Shown: positions 31,792 through 40,927, numbered from the stretch's first letter. The stretch: 64,000 nucleotides of DNA from Ramlibacter sp. (GCA_016713005.1 JADJPY010000011.1:310001-374000), one strand, 5' to 3'. Notes: generated by a model from the letters alone, not told the origin. Made by a program: numbers and translations.

Positions 31792-32142
31792 ATGAGCACT
31801 TTCGACCATGGCGGGCTGATGCACACCATCAATGAGCAACTGGGGCCGCTGCGGCGGGCGCAACCCGACGCGATGACCGGTTTTGGCCAGCTGGCCAAGG
31901 CCGCAATGGCCGAAGGGGCCGTCAGCGCGCGCCACAAGGAACTGATTGCCCTGGCCATTGGAATCACCCAGCATTGCTCGGGTTGCATTGGATTTCATGT
32001 GAAAGCGCTGGTGCGCCTGGGGTGTACCCGAGCCGAACTGGAAGAGATGCTGACCGTCTGTGTCTACATGGGGGGCGGGCCGGCATTGATGTATGCGGCC
32101 GAGGCGATGGCGGCCTGGGAGGCCATGACGCCCCAGCCCTGA
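31792..32142 (+). CDS. Carboxymuconolactone decarboxylase family (AhpD-like) protein
   Basis: This 116-residue helical protein has the AhpD-type redox motif HCSGCIGFHVKALVRLG (C-x-x-C followed by a His). The family acts as alkylhydroperoxidase-type disulfide reductases. AAGGAGAGCAG precedes the ATG. Confidence 0.88.
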   Translation: MSTFDHGGLMHTINEQLGPLRRAQPDAMTGFGQLAKAAMAEGAVSARHKELIALAIGITQHCSGCIGFHVKALVRLGCTRAELEEMLTVCVYMGGGPALMYAAEAMAAWEAMTPQP

Positions 32143-32159
32143 GCTGGCAGGCAGCGGCT

Positions 32160-33155
32160 TCAGCCCTGCGCTCCCGCTGCCAGTGCGGAATGCGCCTGCT
32201 GGTCGGCGTGGTAGGAGCTGCGCACCATTGCGCCGACGGCCGCGTGGGTGAAGCCCATCTTGTAGGCCTCGGCTTCGAACATCCGGAAAGTGTCCGGGTG
32301 CACATAGCGGCGCACCGGCAGGTGGCTGGTGCTGGGCGCCAGGTACTGGCCGATGGTCAGCATGTTGATGCCGTGCTCGCGCATGTCGCGCATCACCTGC
32401 AGGATTTCCTCGTCCGTCTCGCCCAGGCCGACCATCAGGCCACTCTTGGTGGGGATGGAGGGGAACAGCGCCTTGAACTTCTTGAGCAGGTTCAGGCTGA
32501 ACTGGTAGTCGCTGCCTGGACGCGCTTCCTTGTACAGGCGCGGGATGGTCTCCAGGTTGTGGTTCATCACGTCCGGCGGCGCGGCCTTGAGGATCTCGAG
32601 GGCGCGGTCGTCCCGGCCACGGAAGTCCGGGACCAGCACCTCGATCTGGGTGGCGGGTGAAAGCGCCCGGGTTTTCTCGATGCAGGCGACAAAATGTCCG
32701 GCGCCGCCGTCGCGCAGGTCGTCACGGTCCACGCTGGTGATCACCACGTACTTCAGCTTGAGCTGCGCAATCGTTTTGGCCAGGTTGTCGGGCTCGTTCA
32801 CGTCCAGCGGGTCGGGGCGGCCATGGCCCACATCACAGAATGGGCAGCGCCGCGTGCACTTGTCGCCCATGATCATGAAGGTGGCCGTGCCCTTGCCAAA
32901 GCATTCACCGATGTTGGGGCAGGAGGCTTCCTCGCACACCGTCACCAGGTTGTTCTGGCGCAGCACGTCCTTGATCTCGTAGAAGCGCGTGGTCGGGGAG
33001 CCCGCCTTGACGCGGATCCACTCGGGCTTCTTGAGGATTTCTCCAGGCACCACCTTGACGGGGATGCGCGACAGCTTGGCCGCAGCCTTCTGTTTGGCCG
33101 AGGGGTCGTAGTTGTCCCGGGACTGGGCTTCGCGGACGGTGTCGGAATTGCTCAT
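32160..33155 (-). CDS. lipA: Lipoyl synthase
   Basis: This 331-residue radical-SAM enzyme inserts two sulfurs into octanoyl groups on lipoyl domains. Both cluster motifs are present: auxiliary [16 protein letters not shown] (C-x4-C-x5-C) and radical-[14 protein letters not shown] (C-x3-C-x2-C). The C-terminal RSSYHA serine motif is also present. ATG at 33155 overlaps the lipB stop (ATGA), so lipB and lipA are coupled. Confidence 0.97.
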   Translation of the reverse strand: MSNSDTVREAQSRDNYDPSAKQKAAAKLSRIPVKVVPGEILKKPEWIRVKAGSPTTRFYEIKDVLRQNNLVTVCEEASCPNIGECFGKGTATFMIMGDKCTRRCPFCDVGHGRPDPLDVNEPDNLAKTIAQLKLKYVVITSVDRDDLRDGGAGHFVACIEKTRALSPATQIEVLVPDFRGRDDRALEILKAAPPDVMNHNLETIPRLYKEARPGSDYQFSLNLLKKFKALFPSIPTKSGLMVGLGETDEEILQVMRDMREHGINMLTIGQYLAPSTSHLPVRRYVHPDTFRMFEAEAYKMGFTHAAVGAMVRSSYHADQQAHSALAAGAQG

Positions 33156-33841
33156 GCGGTGTGGGCGGCGGGTTCGAGCAGCCGGCCGAGCTGTTGGCCC
33201 AGGACTGCCGCCGCTTCGTTCCATGTGACGGAAACCCCGATTGTAGAAAGGTCCACGGTCTGCAGCCCGGGGTAGCCGCAGGGGTTGATCCGCGAGAAGG
33301 GTTCCAGGTCCATGGCCACGTTCAGCGCCAGTCCGTGGTACGTGCAGTGACGGCTCACCTTGATGCCGAGGGCGGCGATCTTCCCGAAATTGGGGTCAGA
33401 CCCCAATTGCTGGGCGCCAAAGCCCTCTGGCAAGCGGGCGTGGCTGCCCGGATCGGCGGTGCGCACGTAGATGCCGGGGGCGCCGCGCACGCGGTGGCCG
33501 GTGACACCAAACTGCGCCAGCGTGCGGATCACGGCTTCCTCCAGCCGGTAGACGTACTCCTTGACGAAATAGCCCGCGCGGCGCAGGTCCAGCAGCGGAT
33601 AGGCCACCACCTGCCCGGGGCCGTGGTAGGTGACCTGGCCACCGCGGTCGGTGGGCACGACCGGAATCGTGCCCGCGTCCAGCACGTGGTCCGGCTTGCC
33701 CGCCAGGCCCTGGGTGTAGACACCGGGGTGCTCGCAGATCCAGAGCGCGTCGGGTGTTTCGGCGGTCCGGGCGGCGGTGAACCGCTGCATGGAGGAGTAG
33801 TTCGCCACGTAGTCCACTTGGCCAATGAAACGAGTGTCCAT
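33152..33841 (-). CDS. lipB: Octanoyl-ACP:protein octanoyltransferase
   Basis: This 229-residue enzyme moves octanoate from ACP to lipoyl domains. Seen: [22 protein letters not shown] and the catalytic Lys and Cys in [18 protein letters not shown]. Just before that motif there is an extra [11 protein letters not shown] segment, encoded by a perfect 10-bp palindrome, that seems to be an in-frame insertion relative to the usual family sequence. The gene starts 2 bp after the stop of the island Res gene and has no clear ribosome-binding site of its own, so it is probably translated by coupling. Confidence 0.95.
   Translation of the reverse strand: MDTRFIGQVDYVANYSSMQRFTAARTAETPDALWICEHPGVYTQGLAGKPDHVLDAGTIPVVPTDRGGQVTYHGPGQVVAYPLLDLRRAGYFVKEYVYRLEEAVIRTLAQFGVTGHRVRGAPGIYVRTADPGSHARLPEGFGAQQLGSDPNFGKIAALGIKVSRHCTYHGLALNVAMDLEPFSRINPCGYPGLQTVDLSTIGVSVTWNEAAAVLGQQLGRLLEPAAHTA
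33388..33408. repeat. GGGGTC/GACCCC palindrome inside lipB
   Basis: Arms AATTGGGGTC and GACCCCAATT are perfect inverted repeats around a single A. The element is in frame in lipB and encodes part of QLGSDPNF. Confidence 0.7.
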
Positions 33842-33843
33842 GC

Positions 33844-36534
33844 TCAGGAGAACAGTTGGTCCAACTGCTGCGAGAGGCTCAGCCCACTACGTTCCATCAT
33901 GGCCCAGCCGAACAACGCGCGCCCTTCGCTGTTTCGGGCCCAGAGTTCACCAATTTGCCGTTTTTCAATCTCATAGGGGTCGTTGGCAAGATGTGCTCCC
34001 TTGAACTCGATGACCGCAACTCGCCCGTCCTTTAGTTGCGCCACGAAATCCGGATAAAAGCGGCCCCGTGACGTTGGCAAGGCAAATCCGCAGGGTGCGG
34101 TGTCCAGGTTGCGCACCCACTTGTCCACTTTGGGGTGGCTGTCGATCATTTGGGCACAGAGAAATTCCTGTCCATCGCTCTTTAGGTCCGCCAGCACGGG
34201 GAAGTAGTGCTTGCCAAAGCGGTAACGACCTGTGTAACGCGATCCCACGGGCGCCGGGTACCTGCCCGCCTCGAACACGTGGGGGTGCTCCCAGTCGGGC
34301 TCGATGATCCAGGCCTCTTGCAGAACCAGTTGGCGAAACTGCGCTTTGGCCGCTTGGCTGCGAAGGTCCGCCGCCTTGGACTCCAGGTCTTGCGCCAGGC
34401 GAAACCGCATCTGGGCCAGAACGACCAGCGCGACACCTTTTTCGTTTAGCAGGCGGTTGATCACAGCGGAAAACCAGGCCATGCGCTGCCCCTGCGTCAG
34501 TTCGGGCAGCTTCTTGAAAAGCGATTGATCCAGCCATCGCACCAAATCCTGTGGCGTGATCGTCGTTGATCCGTAGTCAAAGGCAATCTGGCCAGCATCG
34601 GCCTGGCGAAGCTCGACCCGGGCACCCGCGGCACCTACTTTGACGTCTATTTCGAAGGTGGGGGATTGCTGTGTCACCTGGAAGCCCTGCAAATCAATGG
34701 CCTCCGGTGACAGAAGGTCCAGCTCGACCGTCTCTAGGACCGCCTCACGCTCCAGTGGCCACAGCTTGCCTTGCGCATCGCTGCGGTAGCCCAGCGTGGG
34801 CAGCGGGGCAAACCGCTCTCCGCGCGCCGCGGGCGACTCCTGCGCGGCGACCAGCGCGTTGTGCTGGGCCACCTTTTCGCGCACCTGCTCCTGCTTCTTG
34901 GCGCCGCGCACTTCGGCCAGCATCAGCGCCGCCAGCTCGTCGCCGATGTGGCCCGTCACAACGACCTGATCCTCGCCAGCGATGGTCTGGATCTGTACAC
35001 CAGGCGCCGAAGCCAGTTCGGGGGAGGGCGGTATTGCTATGAAATTAGTAGCAATACCGCTAGATTTGATGGGGGTTTGAGGCTGATTTCCATCAAAAAG
35101 TGGCAGTGATGACTGCTGGACCAGCATCGAAGCGACGTCCAGTGCCTCAAATCCCATCTGGTTGATCAGCCGGTCAGCCAGCTCGTGTGCTGCACTGGAG
35201 AACTCTGCCTCGCACACATGGGCGTAGGCGCGGTTGAGCGCAGCGCGCCCACGGGGGCTGGCGTAGGGCATGCGCAGCACGCGCCCCAATAACTGCTCCA
35301 CCGCTGTCGCACTGCTCAGCTTTTGCAGGGAGCAAAGCACGTAGGCAAACGGGCAATCCCAGCCTTCGCGCAATGCCTGCACCGTGATGACAAAGCGCAC
35401 GGCACTGGTTCGGGCGCTCAGGTCCAGCCCCTCCAGTTCGCGCGTGTCGCCCGTGGCCACGGCAATCTGCTCCGGGGGGATGTGCAGCTCGTTCAGCAAA
35501 TGCAATCGCAAGGCCTCGGGCGGGACTTCATCGTTGGCGTTCTGGGCCTGAAACAGCACGATCGGGCGCACGTAGCCGAACCCGGCTGCTTCGTCCTTGA
35601 GTGCCTCGGCCTCCAGGGCGCGCTGGCTCTGCACCGCGGCAAACACCGCCTGTTGCCAGCCTTGCGGGTGCTCCGCCAGCGCGATCGGCAGCTTGATCAT
35701 GCTTTCTGCCGCCAGCTCCTGCGCGCTCACGTGGTACACCACATTGGTCTTGCCCGGGATGGGCGTGGCGGTCAGTTCCAGGATGGCGCTGGGGTTCAGC
35801 CGCTTTAGAGCCGTAAAGCTCTTGTCCGTCTTGGCGTTGTGGGCCTCGTCCACGATCAACAGCGGCTCGTGCAGCGCCAGCCAGTTGGCCAGGCTCCAGC
35901 GGGGTTGGCCCACAAAACCCTTGAGGACGCCTTTGCCATCGGTTGCAGCCTCTTCGGCCGTGACCAGGGCGTCTGGCAGAGGCTGCAGTCGTCGCAAGTC
36001 CCGCTCGGTCGCGCCCTTGAAGTGCGGCTCAAAGCTCTCGGAGAAGCTGTACACATTGCGTTGCCCGGTCTCCTCGATCCGGAAGCTCTGGATCGTGGCC
36101 ACCACCACCACGGCCTGACGCCCCCAGTCGGGCGGGGCGATCTGTGCCACCTCTTCCAGGGCGCAGACTTTCAGACCCGCGCCATATTGCGCCGCCAGCG
36201 CCTCACGGTAGGGGTGGCCAGGCGTTTGCAACGCCCTCAGCGTCTGGCTGCGGATGGTGTCGCTGGGCACCAGCCAGACGGCGACCGGGGCGTCCGTCGC
36301 CCGCCACTCTCGCGCCAGCAGCCCCACGGCATGCGCCGCCATGACCGTCTTGCCGCCCCCCGTGGGGATGCGCAGGCACACGCAGGGCACCGCGCCAAAC
36401 GGCTCGGCCGTGTAGGGGCGGCCCGCTAGCTCGCCAAACGCCAAAGCCGGGCCCTTGATCTGTGCGGCGCGGGCAAAAGCGCCCAGCGCGTCCAGGGCAG
36501 CCTGCTGGTAGTGCTTCAGGGTCAAACCGGTCAT
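33844..36534 (-). CDS. res: Type III-like restriction subunit (Res): SF2 helicase with C-terminal nuclease
   Basis: This is an 896-residue protein. It has helicase motif I IPTGGGKT (residues 56-63), motif II DEAH (229-232), motif III LTATP (about 254-258) and motif [15 protein letters not shown]. The C-terminus carries a PD-(D/E)xK nuclease motif: PDF (828-830) and EFK (843-845). With the adjacent Mod methyltransferase it should form a restriction-modification complex that translocates or tracks on DNA and cuts unmethylated targets. Its ATG overlaps the mod stop by four bases. A 12-bp inverted repeat from the repeat family lies in frame at 35028-35060. Confidence 0.88.
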   Translation of the reverse strand: MTGLTLKHYQQAALDALGAFARAAQIKGPALAFGELAGRPYTAEPFGAVPCVCLRIPTGGGKTVMAAHAVGLLAREWRATDAPVAVWLVPSDTIRSQTLRALQTPGHPYREALAAQYGAGLKVCALEEVAQIAPPDWGRQAVVVVATIQSFRIEETGQRNVYSFSESFEPHFKGATERDLRRLQPLPDALVTAEEAATDGKGVLKGFVGQPRWSLANWLALHEPLLIVDEAHNAKTDKSFTALKRLNPSAILELTATPIPGKTNVVYHVSAQELAAESMIKLPIALAEHPQGWQQAVFAAVQSQRALEAEALKDEAAGFGYVRPIVLFQAQNANDEVPPEALRLHLLNELHIPPEQIAVATGDTRELEGLDLSARTSAVRFVITVQALREGWDCPFAYVLCSLQKLSSATAVEQLLGRVLRMPYASPRGRAALNRAYAHVCEAEFSSAAHELADRLINQMGFEALDVASMLVQQSSLPLFDGNQPQTPIKSSGIATNFIAIPPSPELASAPGVQIQTIAGEDQVVVTGHIGDELAALMLAEVRGAKKQEQVREKVAQHNALVAAQESPAARGERFAPLPTLGYRSDAQGKLWPLEREAVLETVELDLLSPEAIDLQGFQVTQQSPTFEIDVKVGAAGARVELRQADAGQIAFDYGSTTITPQDLVRWLDQSLFKKLPELTQGQRMAWFSAVINRLLNEKGVALVVLAQMRFRLAQDLESKAADLRSQAAKAQFRQLVLQEAWIIEPDWEHPHVFEAGRYPAPVGSRYTGRYRFGKHYFPVLADLKSDGQEFLCAQMIDSHPKVDKWVRNLDTAPCGFALPTSRGRFYPDFVAQLKDGRVAVIEFKGAHLANDPYEIEKRQIGELWARNSEGRALFGWAMMERSGLSLSQQLDQLFS
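35028..35060. repeat. 12-bp inverted repeat inside res (repeat-family stem)
   Basis: GCGGTATTGCTA and TAGCAATACCGC are perfect arms with a 9-nt loop (TGAAATTAG). The inner GCTAT...GTAGC pattern resembles the terminal stem of the dispersed repeat. It is read in frame as part of [12 protein letters not shown] between the helicase core and the C-terminal half. Confidence 0.55.
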
Positions 36535-38129
36535 CGCGCCCTCACGTCGTAGGGAATATGGCGAAAAGTCACCCCTGCCTGCTCCAGCCGGGCGGCGCCC
36601 AGTCGGCAGGCCTCGCCGTACACCACCAGCTTGGCAGCAGGCTCGGCCGTGGTGGCGTGCAGCGCCAGCAGAGCGTCCAGCACGGCATGCGTCAGCACAT
36701 TGCCGCTGGCGGGGCGTTTGTCGCGCAGGATGCCGTTGAACAGCAGGTAGCAGGCGAACCGGGGGCGTTTTACAGGCGAAATCGGGCTGTAGCCCCCGTC
36801 GGATGGACCTGACCCACTATCAATTTCATAGCAAACGCCCAGGTGTGGCGTGCCAGCCATAGCCTGGGCGGGGTCAAAAGCCGTGCCCGTCTCCTGCTGC
36901 CAGACAAAGGCAGCCAGCGTGGCAAAGCGCACGGCCGGGTTGATGTGGCCCCCATCGTCAAACACGGTCTGCCCAAGCCGCAGGAAGCGGAAGCCCCCAC
37001 CGCCCTTCCAGCCCACCGCCTGGCTGATGCCGCCCGGCTCGCCGTCCACCACCTTCTGCAGCCGCGGCAGGCAGTGCGTGGCAGCGTGCTCGCCCATCTC
37101 GATGCCGATCCAGCGACGGCCCATCTTGTGGGCGACGGCGGCGGTGGTGCCAGAGCCTAGGAAGCTGTCGAGGACGAGATCGTTTGCACCTGTGGCGATT
37201 TCCATAATCCGTTGCAAGAGCCGCTCAGGTTTGGGCGTAGTGAATGACGTGGCTTCTGGGAAGAGCGCCCGCATCTCATTTTTGGAGGTTCGGTTGCTAC
37301 CCACATCATCCTTGCTCCAAAAAGTCCGAGGAACGAGATTGCCGACCTCTGTTAAGTAGCGCTTGATGCTCGGCCTTGCTTCACCTGTCGGGCCCCACCA
37401 AACGCGCCCATCGGCGTCCAGTTCTCGCAGGCGATCCTCCGAGACTCGCCAAAAACGACCTGGCGGCGGTGCAAACGTTCGACCGCTGGGGCCCACCATG
37501 GTGTATTGGCCCCGTGAATATGGCTTGTTCGCATACGGATCACCGGGAAGCCAGGGACCTCGTTCGTCGTTGTCAGGGTTGGCGTAGATGGAATTGGCCT
37601 CTTCCGTGCGGGCGAGCTTGGTGGGAATCCAATCTGGCGCTCTTGAATACACATACATGTAGTCATGGTCGGAAGAAAACTGCCTTGCAGAGTTACGCGG
37701 TGAGTCGGCCTTTTGCCATATGACGGTGTCGACAAAATTCCCTCGCCCAAACACCTCATCCATCAAGACCTTGAGGTAGTGCCCCTCGTTGTCGTCGATG
37801 GTCACCCAGATCGATCCGTCCTCCCGAAGCAACTCGCGCAGCAGTTGCAGGCGCGGCAGCATCATGCTGAGCCACTGGGCGTGCTCCAGGTTGTCGTCGT
37901 AGTGCTCGAAAGCACTCTTGGTGTTGTACGGCGGGTCGATGAAGATGCATTTGACCTGCCCGCGGTAGAAGGGCAGCAGCGCTTTCAGGGCTTCGAGGTT
38001 GTCGCCCTGGATCAGCAAATTGTCTGCAGCCGGGCCGCCATGGCGGGAGACGGGCTCCAGCAGGCGATAGGGCACCCGGCCCGCCGTGGTGAAGGCGTCC
38101 GGGCGGTTGAGCCAGTCAAGGGTGGGCAT
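36531..38129 (-). CDS. mod: Type III-like (beta-class) DNA adenine/cytosine-N4 methyltransferase Mod
   Basis: This is a 532-residue amino-methyltransferase. Catalytic motif IV DPPYNT precedes the SAM-binding motif I (LDSFLGSGTTAAVAHKMGRRWIGIE), the order of beta-class enzymes including type III Mod. Residues about 123-313, between the two, hold the target-recognition region and are visibly less GC-rich than the ends, suggesting exchange. A dispersed repeat (36785-36834) is in frame in the C-terminal part. Start 38129 (MPTLDWLNRPDAF) lies 5 bp after the antitoxin gene. Confidence 0.88.
   Translation of the reverse strand: MPTLDWLNRPDAFTTAGRVPYRLLEPVSRHGGPAADNLLIQGDNLEALKALLPFYRGQVKCIFIDPPYNTKSAFEHYDDNLEHAQWLSMMLPRLQLLRELLREDGSIWVTIDDNEGHYLKVLMDEVFGRGNFVDTVIWQKADSPRNSARQFSSDHDYMYVYSRAPDWIPTKLARTEEANSIYANPDNDERGPWLPGDPYANKPYSRGQYTMVGPSGRTFAPPPGRFWRVSEDRLRELDADGRVWWGPTGEARPSIKRYLTEVGNLVPRTFWSKDDVGSNRTSKNEMRALFPEATSFTTPKPERLLQRIMEIATGANDLVLDSFLGSGTTAAVAHKMGRRWIGIEMGEHAATHCLPRLQKVVDGEPGGISQAVGWKGGGGFRFLRLGQTVFDDGGHINPAVRFATLAAFVWQQETGTAFDPAQAMAGTPHLGVCYEIDSGSGPSDGGYSPISPVKRPRFACYLLFNGILRDKRPASGNVLTHAVLDALLALHATTAEPAAKLVVYGEACRLGAARLEQAGVTFRHIPYDVRAR
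36785..36834 (+). repeat. Dispersed repeat, copy 4, inside mod
   Basis: GGCTGTAGCCCCCGTCGGAT and the stem CTATCAATTTCATAGCA are present. It is read in frame on the minus strand within mod as part of CYEIDSGSGPSDGGYSPIS, so the repeat contributes about 16 residues. Confidence 0.75.
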
Positions 38130-38133
38130 GGGC

Positions 38134-39243
38134 TCAGTTTGTCTTCAGCTCGTACCGGGCCTTGAGGCGGGTGAGCGGGCTGGCGTAGGGGACGATGCCC
38201 AGGTACTGCAGGTTGCCGACAACGATGCCGGGGTGGATCTCAATGCCTTGTGCAAAGGCTTTGATGGCGAGCTCGGACGGGTCGATGCCTGCAAGCCTCT
38301 TTTTGGCGGCAGGCGGGATCAACACATCGGCGGCGAACTGGTTGGCCTCTTTTTCCTCGCGGCTTTCTGCGGCAACGCCCGAGCTTGCGTCGTCCAGAAA
38401 CACGGCGCGCTTGGGGTGCTTGAGGATGTGGGCGACTTCATGGAAAAAGCTGAACCAGAAAACGTCGTTCCACTTGCCTAAAAGCGACAATTGAATCAAG
38501 GGGCGATCGGCCAGCCAACGGGCAACCCCGCTGACATGGGTACCCGGAAACGGCGGTACAAAGGCCAGCAAGACGCCAGCCTTGGCACACAGGCTGATGA
38601 GGCCGCTGCCGATTTCTGTGGGGGGCTGCGTCGTCAGCGCACGCATGGCGGGGATGCTGTCCTCCAGGGTCTTGGCGTTGTAGGCGGGCAGATCGACCTT
38701 GATGGCTTCCAGTTCGCCCAGCCGCAGCCAGGCGGTAATGGCCGCGTTGTCGGTTTGCTTGGTGGGGTTGGCGCGGCGAAACGCAGCCTGTACCCGCCCA
38801 TATTGTTCTTGCCAGCCCTCGGGCGAGGCAACCCCAAAAAACCGCAGCGCTGGCTCAATCAGCGAGGCTTTGAATGCGGGGGTCAGGCGACCTGCGGGCA
38901 AGTGGCCTGCCTCTTGCAACTGCTTGAGGGGGAGCAAATCCAGCCAATCGAGCCGGCCCCCGGCTCGGCCTGCGTCCCGCTGGCGGGCCAGGTATTCCCG
39001 GTACCGGGACTCGCGAGCCAGCCAGAAGTGTGCGGGCGTGCCCAGCACGCGCTCCAGTTCCAGTGCCGTGTCCTCGGTAATTTCCTTGCCGCCCAGGACG
39101 ATTTCGTTGATGGCGTTGAGTGGCCGGCCCATGCGCCGTGCCAGTTCGGCCTGCGCGATTCCGCGCTCTTCAATGAGCTCGGCAAGCGTGTCGCCGGGCG
39201 GCGACACGCTTGCCGGCCGGTAGCTGAGGTTCAGTTCATTCAT
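38134..39243 (-). CDS. higA: HigA-like HTH antitoxin fused to ImmA/IrrE metallopeptidase domain
   Basis: This is a 369-residue protein. The N-terminal XRE/HigA helix-turn-helix (residues about 15-80: TLAELIEERGIAQAELARRMGRPL, then ALELERVLGTPAHFWLARESRYRE) is followed by an ImmA/IrrE zinc-peptidase domain with HEVAH in FFHEVAHILKHPKRAVF. It probably represses its own operon and neutralises the upstream HigB-like toxin; the peptidase could trigger antitoxin or repressor cleavage. Overlaps higB by 8 bp. Confidence 0.85.
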   Translation of the reverse strand: MNELNLSYRPASVSPPGDTLAELIEERGIAQAELARRMGRPLNAINEIVLGGKEITEDTALELERVLGTPAHFWLARESRYREYLARQRDAGRAGGRLDWLDLLPLKQLQEAGHLPAGRLTPAFKASLIEPALRFFGVASPEGWQEQYGRVQAAFRRANPTKQTDNAAITAWLRLGELEAIKVDLPAYNAKTLEDSIPAMRALTTQPPTEIGSGLISLCAKAGVLLAFVPPFPGTHVSGVARWLADRPLIQLSLLGKWNDVFWFSFFHEVAHILKHPKRAVFLDDASSGVAAESREEKEANQFAADVLIPPAAKKRLAGIDPSELAIKAFAQGIEIHPGIVVGNLQYLGIVPYASPLTRLKARYELKTN

Positions 39244-39583
39244 GGTAGTCCACCACTTCAACGATATAGATACTGTCAATGGCCCGCCAGTCCAGGCCTC
39301 CGTCGGGTTTGACTGGCGGGGGTTGCTTCTGGGGCTTCACGATGAGGCGGAGTCCGCCATGCAGCCGGGCAGAAAACTCCCCGAGGCGTTCATTCTTGAG
39401 TTCTTCCCAATGGCCGGGCAGGTGGCGCATGTCTTCCATCGACTGCGCGGCGTCCAAATCGTCCAGCCGCTGCCCCACGCGCTTGGCGGCAGGAGTGCCG
39501 TAAGCCTTGGTGAGCTGTCGAGCGCTCTCGAAGAGCTCTTTGTCCTTGGCGGTGAGAAAGTCGACTTTCAAATTTACATACAC
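39236..39583 (-). CDS. higB: HigB/RelE-like toxin
   Basis: This 115-residue protein has the RelE/HigB-type mRNA interferase layout: RLDDLDAAQSMEDMRHLPGHWEELKNERLGEFSARLHGGLRLIV with the basic R-L-H-G-G-L-R-L strand, ending SIYIVEVVDYHE. The predicted start is GTG at 39583, only some 8 nt after the likely transcription start; a TTG at 39574 is an alternative. It should cleave mRNA on the ribosome when freed from HigA. First gene of the toxin-antitoxin-mod-res operon. Confidence 0.83.
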   Translation of the reverse strand: MYVNLKVDFLTAKDKELFESARQLTKAYGTPAAKRVGQRLDDLDAAQSMEDMRHLPGHWEELKNERLGEFSARLHGGLRLIVKPQKQPPPVKPDGGLDWRAIDSIYIVEVVDYHE

Positions 39584-39616
39584 CCTTGGGATGGATGATT
39601 ATACGCAATTTGAAAG
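39565..39616 (-). promoter_or_regulatory. Promoter and operator of the higBA-mod-res operon
   Basis: On the minus strand a perfect -10 box TATAAT lies at 39603-39598. A 10-bp perfect inverted repeat, CTTTCAAATT (39565-39574) and AATTTGAAAG (39607-39616), brackets it, the geometry expected of an autoregulatory operator for an HTH antitoxin. The -35 region is weak. The distal arm falls inside the first higB codons. Confidence 0.6.
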
Positions 39617-39734
39617 GGCCGAAAAGCATGCCCGAGCTTGCCAAGGCGCTGCGAGCGACTTTCACAAGCGGGAAAAGGCGGTTGCCTTATGAAAGAAATC
39701 GGCCAGAAATTTTCTTAAGACAGCTTCCGCCGGG

Positions 39735-40046
39735 CTACAGCACGACCTTGACCATCGGGTGCGTGGACAGCGTTCTGTACAGCTCGTCCAGCTGCTCGCG
39801 GCTGGTGGCGTTGATGGTGAGGGTGACGCCCAGGTAGTTGCCGCGGGAGCTGTCGCGCAACTCGATGGTGGCGGCATCAAACGCCGGGTCGAACTGGCGT
39901 GCGATCTGGGTCAAGGCGTGCACGAAGCCGTCCACCTTGGCGCCCATGACCTTGACGGGGAAGCGCGAGGGATAGTCAATCAGGGAGTCGCGCCGCGTAT
40001 CGACGGTCGGTGTGCCGGGCGGATTGGGGGGCGGCGTGGGGGTCAT
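39735..40046 (-). CDS. DUF493 (YbeD-like) family protein
   Basis: This 103-residue protein carries IDYPSRFPVKVMG at its core and NYLGVTLTINATSREQLDELYRTLSTHPMVKVVL at the end, the DUF493 alpha/beta fold. In E. coli ybeD sits between dacA and lipB. Here it follows dat with a 4-bp overlap, but lipB has been moved 5.9 kb away by the inserted island. A role in lipoate assembly is suspected from context only. Confidence 0.85.
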   Translation of the reverse strand: MTPTPPPNPPGTPTVDTRRDSLIDYPSRFPVKVMGAKVDGFVHALTQIARQFDPAFDAATIELRDSSRGNYLGVTLTINATSREQLDELYRTLSTHPMVKVVL

Positions 40047-40927
40047 GGTTTCAGTTTGGCCGCCTGGTAGCCGGCGTGCAGCAAGGCATAGATTGGGCCT
40101 GGCTGGCCGTTTCCAACCGGGCGGCCGTCCAGCGTGGTGACGGGCAGCACCTCCTTGGTGGCGGACGAAAGCAACAGTTCGTCGGCGGCCAGAACCTCGG
40201 CACGGGTGACCCGGCGCAACTCAAACGGGACGCCGGCATCGCGACACAGCTGTTCGATCAGGCCGTAGCGGATGCCCTCCAGCACCAGGTGGTCCCTGGG
40301 CGGGCCCATGACCACCCCGCCCTTGACAACCCAGACATTGCTGGCGGCAGCCTCGCTGAGGAAGCCGTCGCGGAACATCACGGTTTCGGTGGCGCCGGTA
40401 TCGGCGCTGATCTGGCGGGCAAATACCGCGCCCAGCAGGCTGGTCGTCTTGATATGGGCCTTTTGCCAGCGGAAATCATCGGCGGTGACGCAGGCCACAC
40501 CCTGCGTGCGGTCCTTTGCGGACGGAGGCTTCATCACGCTGGCCATGGCAAACACGGTGGGGGTGATGTCCGTGGGCATCACATGGTCGCGCAGGGCCAC
40601 CCCGCGGGTGATCTGGATATACACCAGTTGATCGGTGTTTTCGGCCGCAGCCCCCGTGAATGCTGAAAGATTAGCTATTAATTTTGTAGCAGTTTCCAGC
40701 CATTCCGGACGCGACAACGGGTTGCGCATGCGCAGCTCGGCCAGGCTGCGGTCCAGTCGGGCCATGTGTTCGGCAAACCGGAACGGTCGTCCGCCATAGG
40801 CCGGCACCACTTCATAGATGCCGTCGCCAAAGATGAACCCGCGGTCCATGACGCTGATCCTGGCGTCGGGCAGGGCGGTGTACTCGCCATTGAGGTAACA
40901 GGGCAGGGCGGGAAGCGGGGTGGTCAT
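40043..40927 (-). CDS. dat: D-amino acid aminotransferase-like class IV enzyme
   Basis: This 294-residue PLP enzyme has the fold-type IV pattern: DRGFIFGDGIYEVVPAYGGRPF, IQITRGVALRDHVMP (substrate-binding region of D-amino acid aminotransferases), the PLP lysine in KAHIKTTSLLG, and ETVMFRDGFLSEAAASNVWVV. The ATG at 40927 was chosen. A dispersed repeat lies in frame at 40643-40693 (part of TATKLIANLSAFTGAAAEN). In this operon it probably makes a D-amino acid or branched-chain keto acid product; the specificity is unproven. Confidence 0.88.
   Translation of the reverse strand: MTTPLPALPCYLNGEYTALPDARISVMDRGFIFGDGIYEVVPAYGGRPFRFAEHMARLDRSLAELRMRNPLSRPEWLETATKLIANLSAFTGAAAENTDQLVYIQITRGVALRDHVMPTDITPTVFAMASVMKPPSAKDRTQGVACVTADDFRWQKAHIKTTSLLGAVFARQISADTGATETVMFRDGFLSEAAASNVWVVKGGVVMGPPRDHLVLEGIRYGLIEQLCRDAGVPFELRRVTRAEVLAADELLLSSATKEVLPVTTLDGRPVGNGQPGPIYALLHAGYQAAKLKP
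40643..40693 (+). repeat. Dispersed repeat, copy 5, inside dat
   Basis: GGCCGCAGCCCCCGTGAATG and the stem AGCTATTAATTTTGTAGCAG match the family. Read in frame on the minus strand inside dat, it encodes TATKLIANLSAFTGAAA. Confidence 0.65.

Noticed and set aside
39586..39837. Small plus-strand ORF between the island and DUF493
   Set aside because: It overlaps the DUF493 gene on the other strand, and its sequence shows no domain or ribosome-binding site.
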